Below are positions 1-14,914 of a stretch of DNA of 64,000 nucleotides, one piece after another. Positions within the stretch are counted from its first letter, which is position 1. The number at the start of each line of letters is the position of its first letter. Both the position numbers and the translations under genes were made by a program. The stretch lies in the NCBI GenBank assembly GCA_033060915.1, contig CM065382.1, positions 1,312,501 through 1,376,500 of the forward strand, written 5' to 3'. Origin of the DNA: Euryodendron excelsum. Taxonomy: Eukaryota; Streptophyta; Magnoliopsida; Ericales; Pentaphylacaceae. The notes below the pieces were generated by a model that ran no database searches, was not told the DNA's origin, and saw only the letters and a list, made by a program, of their open reading frames with translations.

Positions 1-303
1 ATTGGGGTACCGAAATGGCGAGAAAGGCTCCGGGGAGCGCGAAACTTGGCGAGAGGCACCTGTGTGACACGAGTGACGTGTGGGAGTTGACGGCACGTCA
101 ATCGGGTTCCCGGTTTGGAAGTTATGCAAAGTTTCGAAATTCCGGAATTGATGTTTTCGGAGTTATGCCAATTCGGCCATTGGGGTACCGAAATGGCGAG
201 AAAGGCTCCGGGGAGCGCAAAACTTGACGAGAGGCACCGGTGTGACACGAGTGACGTGTGGGAGTTGACGGCACGTCAATCGGGTTCCCGGTTTGAAAGT
301 TAT
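1..303. repeat. Tandem repeat, 178-bp period, about 1.7 copies
   Basis: The sequence from base 1 restarts at base 179 (both begin ATTGGGGTACCG) and stays nearly identical for about 120 bases before diverging near 303. The unit is GC-richer than the rest of the window. The array continues to the left of the window, so copy number is unknown. A 178-bp period fits the nucleosome-sized satellites common in plants, but a repeat inside a retroelement is equally possible. Confidence 0.8.
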
Positions 304-351
304 GGGTTTTGAATTGCCTGGGGAATTGCTGATATGATTGCTGGTATGAGA

Positions 352-524
352 GCATTAAAACCGCCAATTGAATTGGCGATTTTAATGAATCGCTAATTCA
401 ATTGGCGATTTCATTAAAATCGCCAATTCAATTGGCGGTTTTAATGCAAGTATTTATACGCGTGGAATACCACAAAACGCTAATTGGATTAGCGTTTTCA
501 TTGAAAACGCCAATGCAATTAGCG
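352..524. repeat. Array of 17-bp palindromes at about 29-30 bp spacing
   Basis: Five copies of a near-perfect palindrome, consensus CGCYAATTNAATTRGCG, begin at 362, 391, 421, 478 and 508. The spacings are 29, 30, 57 and 30, as if one unit near 450 had been lost. Bases 352-389 and 410-447 are perfect 38-nt reverse complements around a 20-base loop that is itself nearly palindromic, so the region could fold into one long hairpin. No coding function is evident. Confidence 0.85.
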
Positions 525-663
525 ATTAACTTGGCTTCAAGCATAAAGTTAAAACACACCCCAATTGTGAAATTATGTTTATAAAAAACCTGAGTCAGGG
601 AAACACACCATCCAAATGACATCCGGACCGTGGGGTTACTTAAGAAGCTACCGCTATGTCCCG

Positions 664-694
<31 letters not shown>

Positions 695-3135
695 GTATAA
701 TATATATAGATGATTTGCCTAAGAGCAAGATATTCAAATGTAGGAGGAAGTCCCCATGTAAATGTTCACCCCCCTTTCAGCTTTGGCACCCAATTTTGGT
801 GAATTGGATTAGATGGTTAATCCAAGGGGCGGTTTAATCGAGCTGGATGTTGAATACGTGATCGGAACTGAAAGGGTGAATAATATAGATGCGAAAAGGA
901 TTGCGCATCTGCTACATGGAAAAGCAAGGAAATGGTAGGGGGTCTTTTCACACCCATCTCTCTCTCTCTCTCTCTCAGTGGCCCCTCCACCACCATCTCC
1001 GTCAGTGGACCTAATTGTCTGACTCAGTTCAATGAATCATGCATTAAAACGAAAAAAAAGAAAAGAGAAGCAATACAATAATATTGGTCATCTTCACAAA
1101 TTTGACCTCTCCACTATATTAGTCAGTCCGTGGACAAAATGGTGGGAAAAGGAAGGCTCATCGACCTTCCGCCCAAATTCACTTACACGAATTGGGTTTA
1201 GGTAGGAGGGCTCTGGCCCACTTACTAAGATGGAGGACCATACGGTCCATACCCAATTAGGGGGTATGGCCCCGATCAGATGCACGTGTCTCCTTTGCTA
1301 CCCTTTAATCAACTAATGGGAAAGAGTACGCGCGTGTTAGTGAGATTGAAGTAGACCCCAAGGAGATGTGAGCCCCCCAATAGCGTCCGTGTGGGCGTTA
1401 CCTCATTCACCGTGATGCCTTTCCTTCCCTCCACTTTACCCTCTCTCTCTCTCTACGTAAAGGTTTCGGACAGTCAAAAGAACTCTCAGGAAGTCAGAAC
1501 TCGTACTGAAACAACAAATGCAGACAACTCAGTGTTCAGATCGCCTCTGAAATCTTGAAAAGGTTATAAACTCTTTCTATTTTAATTTTTTTTTAACTTT
1601 TATTGTCTCATTTTTTGCTAAATTTTTTATTGAATGATCTCGTTTTTCCAAGTGACAAATCTATATACCCTGTTCAGTTGCTGAGAAACTGGAGGAAATC
1701 AAACGAAAAAGAAAAAGAATAGAAATCTTGCAAAAGCTTCTCTCGCTTTGGTTCCAAGAAAACGTTTGAGGTAGAGAGAGAAAAAAGGAAAAAAATTAAC
1801 TTCGTTCTCAGAGGTCTAGGGGATTAAATCTCTTCATTTCGTTACCTGTGGTTTGGCAGCAACCAAGCAGTTCCTGTTTTTGTTTCTTTCTCTCCTTTTT
1901 TTGTTTGTTTGTTTGTTTGTTTTTCTTTAATTAATGCTATTTTTTTTTAATCGATTAACGAAACTCACCTGATTTGTTGGCGTCAATTCACTTTGATTTC
2001 GATGCTATTCAGTTCTTTAGGGCTAATCATTCTAATAATTTCAAGAATTTGACTATGGAGTTTTCGTGACAAGTCATTAGAGAGGAGAGAGTTTGTTTGT
2101 GAATGTTTCTCATGCTCTTGCTAGTTGGAACGAAGCCATAATTAAAGGTGTCGATCTCAATTCTCAGCTCTTGTTGATAAGGCTCATATGGAAAGACATA
2201 GTCATTGTCTTTTCTCACTGACTCTTCCCCCCTTTTGGCTGTTGCGTTTGAGCCGTGTTTTTTAAAACAATTACGGAGTTTTTCCCAACTTGGGGTTGTT
2301 GGGTTGTGGAAGAACATGCATGGCCTAAGTTTGTTGTATTAATTAAATAATTTAGTGTTTAAAGTTATATGTCTAAAGATTCTTAATTGACATTGAAGAA
2401 CGGATACTTATCCAAAAAAGAAAATGAGATTTAAGGATGGATTTCTTCATCACTAGTTTGGAAGACAAATTTTTTCCACATTTGTGAGTTGTACGGAAGT
2501 AGGGAGAGTCAATCTTATTTCAGCCTCAGTTAGAGGAGATCCCTTCTTCACATCTCATTAGCAATTGGCAGATTTTCCTTTAGTGCCCCATGATCTTCTA
2601 TCAAATGTATTGTATCTGTTTATCCATATTATTGTTACTTGCTGTATTTGTGTTTAATCTGAAAGACCTATCCATTTTCCACATAGAGATGGCAAGGCAT
2701 CGTCTCCTGGCATATAATACTCTTTCATATCTTATTTGTCAATTTCAAATAAGGTCCAAAATTTAATCTTCACAACTTAATGGATCAAAGGGACTAAGTT
2801 CTATCACAAGAAGCAATGCATCCTTACATGGTGGCTTCAAGGAATTTGTTTTTAAACAATGGTCTGCATAGCCTCTATATTTCATAGTTTTTGAAGCAAA
2901 TTCTATGGCTTTGTCTTTGGCATTGGTTTTTAAACAAATGGGCTACAAATTCCACTATTTTTTCGCTGTTCTCTAAATAAACAACTTCTTTTGGTAGTAC
3001 TTCTTTGAAATAGGACTTCACCTCTCTAAGCATGTAAATTCTCGTCTACTTTGTGAATTAAGCTCAAATGATAGTACTATATTTATAATAATTTCTTGTG
3101 TTTCTCAGATTTTTTGTTGGTCCAGTTGCTGGAAA
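525..3135. other. Upstream region and inferred 5' UTR of the ethylene receptor gene
   Basis: No protein-coding gene is evident here. Short CT microsatellites occur at about 661-680, 958-977 and 1441-1454, and a TTTG repeat near 1903-1922. A G-box core CACGTG lies at 1283-1288. Genes of this receptor family usually have an intron in the 5' UTR. A plausible acceptor (TTTCTCAG at about 3102-3109) sits just before the start codon, and the pyrimidine-rich leader near 1440-1560 could be the untranslated first exon; this is inference. Confidence 0.4.
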
Positions 3136-6100
3136 ATGGAGTCCTGCGACTGCATTGAGACTCAATGGCCTGCTGATGAGCTCCTTGTGAAATATCAGTA
3201 TATATCTGATTTCTTTATTGCCTTTGCATACTTCTCAATTCCCTTGGAGCTCATTTATTTTGTTCAAAAATCAGCATTCTTCCCATATAGATGGGTGCTA
3301 ATGCAGTTTGGTGCTTTTATTGTTCTTTGTGGAGCAACCCACTTCATAAACTTGTGGACATTTTCTATGCACTCTAAAACTGTTGCTGTGGTAATGACCA
3401 TAGCGAAAATTGCTACGGCTGTTGTATCATGTGCAACTGCTTTAATGCTTGTGCATATCATTCCTGATCTGCTGAGTGTCAAAACAAGGGAACTATTTCT
3501 GAAGAATAAGGCTGAAGAGCTTGACAGGGAGATGGGCCTTATTATGTCTCAAGAAGAAACTGGAAGGCATGTCAGAATGCTTACTCATGAAATTAGAAGC
3601 ACACTCGACAGACACACTATACTGAAAACTACTCTTGTTGAGTTGGGTAGGACTTTAGACTTGGAGGAATGTGCTTTGTGGATGCCATCACGAAGAGGTT
3701 TGGATCTCCAACTTTCTTACACACTAAACAATCTCATACACGTTGGATCTGTTGTGCCAATCAATCTTCCCATAGTCAATGAAGTCTTCAATAGTGCTGA
3801 AGCGATACGTATTCCGCATACGTGCCCATTGGCAAGGATCAGACCTCCTGTGGGAAGATATGTGCCACCAGAAGTTGTTGCTGTTCGTGTTCCTCTTTTA
3901 CATCTTTCAAATTTCCAAATTAATGATTGGCCTGACCTCTCCGCCAAAAGCTATGCTGTGATGGTTTTGATTCTCCCTATGGATGGTATAAGAAAGTGGC
4001 GCGACCAGGAGTTGGAACTTGTGGAAGTTGTTGCTGACCAGGTTTTTATTGACCTACTTGCTCTTGTGGTTGCCTTTTTGTTATTGTTGTGTTACCTCAT
4101 TTTAAAAGGGTTATTATTCAACCTCCTATAGTTGTTATCATTGCTCATTTTTTAACATAAATTGTGTTGGATTGCATTCTCTTGTTTGTGGTTCATTTTT
4201 CATTGCCCATTGAATGAAGTACAAATTCACTCAGTTGCCGCTCACCATTGTTAGTGCTAATTTTTAGTTCATTTTTATGTGACACCAAGACAAAATCAAC
4301 GTTTCGTCTTTTCTTAAATGTGTGAATGATTAGACAAAAGTAGTTATAAAGTGCAACACTGTTATGTTTGTTTTAGAAGATTCTGCTTTGCATTTTATTT
4401 TTTCTTTTTTTTCCTGCCTGCTGCTATTAGATTTTGTTTGTGGAATTCAATTTTGTTACTTTGTAGATATTTCTCCATTCACCATAAATCTCAACTATAA
4501 CTATCCCTATCATGGTAGCCACAAGTTCTTGTGATTTTGGTGACGAACTTTAGAGAAAATTATGGGCTGCAAGTGCAAAGTCTAGTTTTTCAAATGCAAT
4601 CCACAAAATTGGGCTCATTAGTGGTAGTTTCTTCAACTAGATTTTGTTCAATACACCTTTTGGAACCATTTAAAATGATGGAGCATTAAATTAATTATGG
4701 AAAAGCATATGGTTGTTATGTATAAATAAAATGTGTATTTTTTATTTTTTTTTAAATTGACACCCATAGACAGAAACCACTTAGTTTTTTAGGTTTTTGT
4801 TTAGTTAATAGAAAACAGATATTTTAATGGTCCCTTTCTTCCTTATTACCTCCTTTCCTTGGCAAAGCAGTGAGGTTGCACCATTTTTCCTGGGTATTAT
4901 GCTTTTAAAACACAAACAACTTCCCCATACGCAGGGGTAAGACTGCATATGGCTAACCCTGCCCAGACCCTTACAGTGGTAGCAGTCTCGTGCCCTGGGC
5001 TCTCCTTCTATATTTTTATACTACTGAAGGTCTTCAATACGGGCTGTGCTGTATCAAAAAATTATGGTGTAGGACTTAAACATTGTTGATTCATGATATC
5101 CAAAAAAAAGTCATCCTTTTTTACCAGTGGTTAAATCATTTTCTTTTTGGGAAAAGGAGAGGGGGGTGGGGGGTGTTTGTGGTGGGTTTCGGTTTTGCAT
5201 GTGATATAAGTCTAGGAGGTAGGTTTGGTTGGACGTGCTCTTGTTTTTTATGTACAATAGATCTACTGCACAGCTTGCAATAAGACACACATGGCCTCTG
5301 TTCTCTCTCATTTTGTGAGTCTTGTTTGGTGCTTCTTGCAGTTGCTCTTGAGCAACTTTTACCTAGCCTTAGAAAATGCGAAATTCTTACTAATGTTTCC
5401 CCAATTTGGTGTAATACTATGGCCTACTGGCATGTTTATCTTGCACATGTTGCCAGTCATGGTTAGTTGGATAATTGTTCTCTGTGGGATTTTCATCCTG
5501 TTTTTGGCTCCCTGTAGTTTTGAATTCAATGTATTCAAGTTATTCAATATCCGTGAATTCTTCTTTATTTTATTTTTCCTGTCACTATTTGGCTATCGAG
5601 CTTCTTTGGCTAGTTTGCATGGACTTGGAGATTTGTCATCAGGACACATTTTCTCATGCTCAATCTACTGTTTTCTTTTTCACAGGTAGCTGTTGCTCTT
5701 TCTCATGCTGCAATTCTAGAAGAGTCTATGCGGGCCCGTGAACAGCTCATGGAGCAGAATGTTGCTCTCGATTTAGCTCGACAAGAGGCAGAGATGGCTA
5801 TCCGTGCTCGCAATGATTTCCTAGCTGTCATGAACCATGAAATGAGGACACCTATGCATGCGATTATCTCATTGTCTTCACTTCTTTTAGAAAGTGAACT
5901 AACTCCAGAACAAAGGGTTATGATAGAGACCATACTCAAGAGTAGCAACCTGCTAGCAACACTTATTAATGATGTACTAGATCTTTCTAGACTTGAAGAT
6001 GGTAGCCTAGAATTAGATATTGGGATGTTTAATCTTCATGAGGCTTTCAGACAGGTAATTGTCCCCAAGTACTTTATATCCATTAATAAAATTTCTGTAT

Positions 6101-7384
6101 GTAATGTGACGTGACACTCAATGGCTATGGTGGTTTTTTCTTTTTTAATTACAGGTCGTCAATTTGATAAAGCCTATTGCATCTGTAAAGAAACTATCCA
6201 TGACACTAATTTTGGCACCAGATTTACCTGTCCATGCTATTGGCGATGAAAAACGGCTCATACAAACAATCTTAAATATTGTGGGCAATGCGGTGAAGTT
6301 CACAAAGGAGGGCTATGTTTCAGTCATGGCTTCTATTGCAAAACCAGAGTCCTTGAGAGACTGGCGACCTCCTGAGTTTTATCCCGTGTCAAGTGATGGC
6401 CATTTCTTCCTAAGGGTGCAGGTTGAGTGTTTCATTTTATTTTCTCTTGACTTAATTTCTTAATTTAAGTAGTTTTCTAATCCATATTATGGCGATGGAA
6501 ATTTAACATCTGTGAGGTGCACCCGTTAGTGCGGCAAACTTGAGCAGCTTGTCTAGACACTAGAGATTGCAGGGCACCTTTGGACTTCTTTTTAATTTGT
6601 CTAAAGTTGACAGTGAACTACACAGCCTGGGATAGCCTCCCCCTCCCCGAAAAGAATAAATTAAATCCATGATGGCATCTTAGTGTCTTAATAACATAAA
6701 TATTCCAATACGATGAATTACCTCATTATCTGCAAGCTAGCTGTTACTGGCAGGAAATTAAGTCTTAACTACACTCTTACCCTCACTTTGCAGGTTAAGG
6801 ATACTGGCTGTGGTATTACCTCACAAGATATGTCACTCATTTTTACCAAATTTGCTCAGTCTCGAAGTGGATCCAGTCAAAATAATGGTGGTGCTGGTCT
6901 TGGACTTGCCATCTGCAGAAGGTATTTCTCATTTATCAGTAATTCTACCCTAGAATATGTTTTCAGGGAAGCTCTGTTAACCTCATTTACAGCCATTTTG
7001 TTGTCTTAAAATAGTTCAGAGTATTGAGAAAATCAGTTTCTCCATTTTCTTGCCACTCTATAATAGAAGAGGGGGAGGGATGGTTCGACTATTGTTTTGC
7101 TTCCTTTTGATACTTTTTGCATTGTTTGTAAGTTGCCCTTACCTCTTTAAGATGATGGAATCAGGTTTGTAAATCTTATGGGAGGTCATATCTGGATTGA
7201 AAGTGAAGGCTTGGACAAGGGTACCACAGTTACATTCATCGCTCAACTTGGAATCTGCAATAACCCAAATGAATCAACAATGCAGCAGGTTGCACCTGCA
7301 GGTAGAGCAAATCAAGGGAGCGCTGATCTCATTAAACAGAAACCTTTTGCCAGAGATCTCCCACGTTACCAAAGGAGTCTTTAA
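3136..7384 (+). CDS. ERS1: Ethylene receptor, ERS1 type (subfamily I, no receiver domain)
   Basis: Encodes a membrane ethylene receptor, known in this family to act at the ER as a copper-dependent negative regulator upstream of CTR1. Coding exons are 3136-4041, 5686-6054, 6155-6421, 6794-6921 and 7165-7384, all GT-AG and joining in phase to about 629 residues. Visible features: Cys4 and Cys6 for the disulfide-linked dimer; three N-terminal membrane segments; Cys65 and His69 in the ethylene/copper site (LCGATH); a GAF region at about 158-300; a histidine kinase with H-box His353 (MNHEMRTP), N-box GNAVKFT, G1 DTGCGI and G2 GAGLGLAI, all intact. The protein ends soon after the kinase, with no phosphoreceiver domain, which separates ERS1 from ETR1. 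Intron 1 (1.6 kb) carries a SINE fragment. Identification is firm. Confidence 0.96.
4928..5012 (+). mobile_element. Au-like SINE fragment in receptor intron 1
   Basis: The segment beginning GGGGTAAGACTGCATATGGC, followed by CCCAGACCCTTACAGTGG and CTCGTGCCCTGGGCT, resembles the conserved 3' part of the plant Au SINE family (GGTAAGGCTGCGTAC... GTGCACYGGG). The tRNA-like 5' part is not evident, so this is a truncated copy lying inside the intron. Recognition is from memory of the family consensus. Confidence 0.65.
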
Positions 7385-8095
7385 ATGAAAACAGAGGCAG
7401 ATTTTCTAGCATCATTGGATCCATAGGTTTCAAGGTGCATCAAAAGCCACAACATGCCACTGGTTAGCATTTATTGGACCGAGATTGTGTTAGTAATGAT
7501 GTTTTTCAACGAGGCCTTAGCGGAGGGAGGGTGTAGCCGAAAGCTCAGCGGACTAAACAAAATGTCTGCATCATTAAAGACAATCTTTCTTCTTGCCCAA
7601 ACTCTGAGGCAGGATTCAAGTGCAACTACGTAGTTGGATCATTTCACGACGGAATCTACTATTTTATGATCTGCAAACACATTATTACAAGTTGTAAATT
7701 GCAAGCTTAGATTTTGCCTGATGAAAAGGTATACAGACATGTAATTAGGCGTTCCAGCTCGTGTTCCTGTTACTTCGGAGTCTCGGTCAGTGCGGTTGTC
7801 CCTGGCCCGAAAGGCGTCTTGTGAGTTAACTGAGCTCCGGCCCTCGCCAAACAGTCATTAACACTAGAGGACAGTTACCATTAGCCGCAACTAATGGTTA
7901 TGGTTAGTCCCGTTAATGGTGGTCATATCAGTTAGGGTTCATCATATCAATTTAGGTTTATCATCAGATAGGCCTAAATTGATGTGGCCACCATCAGTCT
8001 CGGCGATTAATCATCAGTCACAGTTGATAGTAACATTTTTTTTAACACTATACCGGTGATGATATGATGCATGTTAATGTTGAATAATAGTAGTG
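7385..8095. other. 3' UTR and intergenic DNA downstream of the receptor
   Basis: Probably the receptor 3' UTR to roughly 7760, then non-coding sequence. A short run of related TTAGGTTYATCA and CCATCAGT words at 7900-8010 suggests a small degenerate repeat. I see no gene. Confidence 0.4.
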
Positions 8096-8539
8096 CAATA
8101 AAATCTCAATAAATGAATACGTTCGGGATCGAAAAAAATTATTATCTTAATGAGATTATTTATTTATTGATAAATAAATTATTTATTAATTTATTGATAA
8201 ACTAATAAAATATTCATTTATAAAGAATTTTTTGTTTTTAAAAAAAATATGTTCATGTATCTTATGAAAAGTCATAATCATAGAGTTATGTACTAGTTAA
8301 ATTTTCTAATGAACATTAAAAATAAGAAGATATAAGAGTTTTAAAAATACATGTACATAATATTTTATTTTCTAGAACTAAAAAATAAAGTGGTTTAAAA
8401 TTTAATGTCCATGTATATAAATAGAACATGATCTCTATATAAATAATCTATGAGACCCAAAATTATATCATCTTATTTCTTCATGGCGTCTCACTTGAAA
8501 TGAGTGAAAAAATCTACATTAATTGATAAGATGAGAAGA

Positions 8540-8900
8540 GCGTTAGAACATCTCCAAGAGGTTCTCTAAAATGACTTTCTTAACTATTTTACATAACCAA
8601 ACTTAAACAAATGACCCTCCAATCGACTTTTTATATGACTCTATTTTAGAGAGTTTCAATTTGGCTCTCCAAATATAGAGAGCTAAAAGTGGCTCTCTAA
8701 ATTTTAATTCACAAATCTCTCTCACTCTCTTTCTTTTTTTATTAAGGTGAATATTAAAAAAGGAATAATTCATGAGGTGGTTAGTTAAAATAGAGAGCAT
8801 GATTGGAGCATTTTTCTAAAAATGGCAAGCTAAAATAAAAATATAAAGTTTTTAAGTATGTTTTGACTAATTATTTTAATAGTAGCCTTGGAGATACTAT
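8540..8900. mobile_element. MITE nested in the pogo-like element
   Basis: AT-rich non-coding segment starting AGAACATCTCCAAGAGG (about 8545) and ending with the inverted word CCTTGGAGATACTAT (about 8885-8899). The ACATCTCCAA terminus and the repeated GGCTCTCTAAA and AGAGAGC words are typical of a widespread plant MITE type. It has no coding capacity, and the exact ends are uncertain. Confidence 0.55.
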
Positions 8901-9028
8901 TATGCGAGTACGAAAATGAGCATCATTTTTCTACTCAAAAAGATTTGAAACAGTGGATTTAAAAAAAGTATCAACTTTCCATTAGCTAATCAACAATATC
9001 AAACACTCTTAAAAGGTCAATAGGGTAT

Positions 9029-9720
9029 TTGTTAGATGAGTTGAAAAATAGCAATGTGAAGAGGTACAAATTAGCAAAACATCCGGAGTTGGAAAAAGCA
9101 TTGCATGAGTGGTTCCTCCAATATCAAGATAAAGTGAATATGACTAAAAAAATTATTCAAACCAAAGCAAAAGAATTTTTAATGAAAATGTATGGTGAAG
9201 CAGCACTTACAAAATTTAGTTTCTTAAGTGGTTGGTTAGAGCATTTCAAGGCAAGATATGAAATTAAGTCTTACAGAAGATTCGGTAAAAGTGGTTCAGT
9301 AGTCTTGGAGAACATTAAAAATGTTTTACCAGAAATTTGATCTAAACTAGACCAATTTGAATGGAAGGATATCTACAATATAGATGAAATAGTGTTATTT
9401 TATTGTTAGGAAGTAGATCATTCATTTGTTACAAAGTAATTGAAAGGACAAAAAGGACAATGAGAGAATTATAGTTGTTGTTTGTCGTAATAGTGATGAT
9501 TCACACAGAGTACCTCTTTGGATTATTTGTAAGTATAATATTTCAAGATATTTTAAGCAAGTAAACATGGACAATCTTAGTTGTCACCACCGAGCAAACA
9601 AGAAAGTATGGAAGACTAGTGCACTTTTTTAATAATTTGTTTGTTGGTTTGACAAGGCAATGAATGATAGAAATGTTCTCCTTCTCATGGACAATTGTCT
9701 AGCCCATCCAAAGGTTATTG
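9029..9720 (+). pseudogene. Pogo-type transposase remnant (CENP-B HTH plus DDE_1 pieces)
   Basis: The first 103 codons (9029-9340) encode a CENP-B-type helix-turn-helix region with the pattern LEKALHEWF and a FSFLSGWLEHFKARYEIK-like core, as in Tigger/pogo transposases. A TGA at 9338-9340 interrupts it. In the same frame afterwards, YNIDEIVLF (about 9374-9400) looks like the first catalytic Asp block. In another frame, LLMDNCLAHP (about 9681-9710) looks like the second block (LLLDNxxxH). At least one stop and one frameshift separate the pieces, so no functional protein is expected. Further degraded sequence probably extends to about 10330. Confidence 0.8.
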
Positions 9721-10724
9721 AAGGCTTGAGTAATGTTGAACTATTTTTCTTGCTTTTAATATAATATCAAAGATTCAACCATGTGATATTGGAATTACTC
9801 AAGCACTAAAAACTTATTATCGATGTTGTTTTTATTCTAATATATTAGAGGGTTATGAGTTACGAACAACAAATTCTGAGAAATTAACATATTGAATGCT
9901 ATCAATTTTATTAATGCTGCTTGAAATGTTGATGTGAAGGCAACAACCATTACAAACTGTTTTCAATATTACAAGATGTTGTCAAATGAAGATATGGATT
10001 CTCAACCATAGGTTGGTGAGGATGAAGGCATCAATTTATTATGTCAAGGTCTATATTATAGAAATGCGATAGATGTTGAGACCGTTTTGAGTTATCCTAC
10101 TAAAAATGATACAGTGATGTAATCGTTTACTGATAAAGATATCATTAATGTGATAAAGAAATGCGATGAATGTTGAGGATGTTTTGAGTTATCTTATTAA
10201 AAATGATGAAGTGATGGAATTGCCTACTGATGAAGAGATCATTGATGCGATAATCAATACGACTACTAATGAGGACCATAACAATACAAAGATAGTTGTG
10301 TTCTACCAACTGTTTTTCTAAAAGAGATCTTGCAAATAATAATAACATTGAATAACTATTTGTTACAAAATGAAAACGACATACAAAATGTACTATTTGT
10401 ATTGCAAAAAATCAAGGACGAGTTTTAGTTCAATTTAGGTGCAAAAAAAAAAAAAAGCGACTTTTGAAGGGTTTTTTAAGAAAAATTAAAGTTGTTAGGT
10501 AAGTCCATCGTATGCATCATAAATTTTTATGTTTTTTTTTTTTGAATATTTTAATTAGTTATTAATTTATATATTCGATGGGCTCTAAGGAAAGTTAAAA
10601 TTATCATCTTATGCATTAAGCTAAATTATTATTTTAATACAAAAACTCAAGTTGGGACCGAAATTTTTTATTATCTAAGGAGGGTTGTTACTTTTTTAAA
10701 CTTTTATTTATTGAGATTTTACTG

Positions 10725-11644
10725 TAGTACAGTTTCAATGTTATATCAGGCTGGCCTGTGGGCCAGGTGGCCAGCTACTGGTTTAGATATTGGGCTCAAA
10801 AGTCAGCTGAACCAAGTTCAAATGAATTGTTGGGCCCCCAGCTTGGTGGGCTTGTTACTTTTGAAACAGGCTCACAACCCCACAGACCCAATCTAAACCC
10901 AATAAGCCCAGAAGCGTACTCTAAAACTTACAAGCCCAGCATGGTGGGCCTGTAATTTTTGTGACAGCCCAACAAGCTCCCAGGTGGCAAGGGAGATGTG
11001 GATTTTATTATGCAGTTGGGGGACCAAATACGGGCTTACATATTGGGCTCAAAAGTTAGATGAACCAAGGCCCAATGAATTTGGGCCCCCGGAATGGTGG
11101 TCTCGCAATTTTTCCGACAGCCCTAACAAGCGCCAGGACGAGTAGACTCGGTTCAACAATTTAAACCTCTAGAAGTAACCACGACTCATTATATTCAAAA
11201 TTTTACCACCAGAAGTTTTTTGAAATTCATAGAAGTATATAAGATCCAACCTCCAGAACTATTGGAATTACCACGATGGCCATATACGTATATCACTCAT
11301 CTGCAATTGTCTGTCTAGTTTCTGCCTTAAAACTTTCCAAGTTGAGATACCAGATTACATGTCAAAAAACCAGCACTTTTGCCCCTTTTTGTTCCATCAA
11401 ACAAACATTCAACATGAAGCACTAAAATGAATGAACCAACATTTTAAAATAAAAAAACTGCAAGTTGAACCAAGTATCAAATATTTTAAGCACTCTCTCC
11501 TCTACATATAAAGCAAATGACTCCACAAAATAACCTAAAGAACAGAAAACAAAAACATACAGGGGCTGAAAAGAAAATAGAGAATCATTGTAACGAAAAC
11601 ACAAAGAAGATGCAAAGTAATCAATCCTCCCGTTATTGCAGATC
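10725..11644. repeat. Intergenic DNA with three diverged copies of a GGGCC-rich repeat
   Basis: The word ATTGGGCTCAAAAGT plus about 60 following bases occurs at about 10789 and again at about 11041. A related segment, CATGGTGGGCCTGTAATTTT followed by GACAGCCCAACAAGCTCCCAGG, occurs at about 10939 and again near 11090. The region holds many GGGCC and GGGCT words. The rest, up to 11644, is presumably the 3' UTR and flank of the ribosomal protein gene. I see no gene. Confidence 0.6.
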
Positions 11645-14528
<2,884 letters not shown>

Positions 14529-14616
14529 CTCTCTCTCTCACGCGGACACACGCCTCTCTTCTTGGAGCTGCGAATGAAAGACAACAGAGAGCGGTGAAGA
14601 TAAGATTTTATATCCC

Positions 14617-14685
14617 TAGGGTTTTGAGGAGGGCTTTGTTCATTTGTTGGCCTTTCCGTGAGGTTGGCTACTGAAATATTGGGCT
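14617..14685 (-). promoter_or_regulatory. Telo-box and site II element upstream of RPL19
   Basis: Read on the minus strand, AAACCCTA (telo-box) lies at 14624-14617, about 90 bases before the start codon, and AGCCCA (complement of site II TGGGCT) at 14685-14680. A telo-box combined with site II motifs is the standard layout of plant ribosomal protein promoters, where TCP factors are known to bind site II. The motifs are seen directly; their function here is inferred. Confidence 0.65.
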
Positions 14686-14914
14686 GACACTGGCATATAT
14701 AGTTAATTTTCAAGCCCGCTTAATACTAGGCTTAGACTAAAAATTTTCAAACTTTTAAGTTGGGTCAGTCTTGGACAACCCAAACTGGTCTATCCTGAGA
14801 TTCGGGTTGGATAAGGCCTTCTACGAGGCCAGAGCGACCCAACTAAATCAAAATTAATTTCGAATTTAAAAGTTTTCTTTTCAATTACTATTTGAGTTAG
14901 TTTTCAGTAAGGAA

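Larger units (their letters stand above)
8096..10724 (+). mobile_element. Degenerate pogo/Tc1-mariner transposon (Lemi1/Emigrant-like)
   Basis: The left end CAATAAAATCTCAATAAAT (8096-8114) is matched in inverted orientation by the right end ATTTATTGAGATTTTACTG (10706-10724), with 18 of 19 bases identical. A second inner match follows (TTCGGGATCG on the left, inverted TTGGGACCGAA near 10651 on the right). Both words resemble the CAGTAAAACCTC and GGGACC ends of plant Emigrant/Lemi1 pogo elements. TA follows the right end, as expected for a TA target; the left flank reads TG, probably mutated. A broken transposase lies inside, and a MITE has inserted near 8540-8900. Confidence 0.75.

Noticed and set aside
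352..524. CRISPR-like array
   Set aside because: Repeats are palindromic 17-mers with short conserved spacers in a plant nuclear genome and no cas genes; spacing similarity alone is not evidence of CRISPR.
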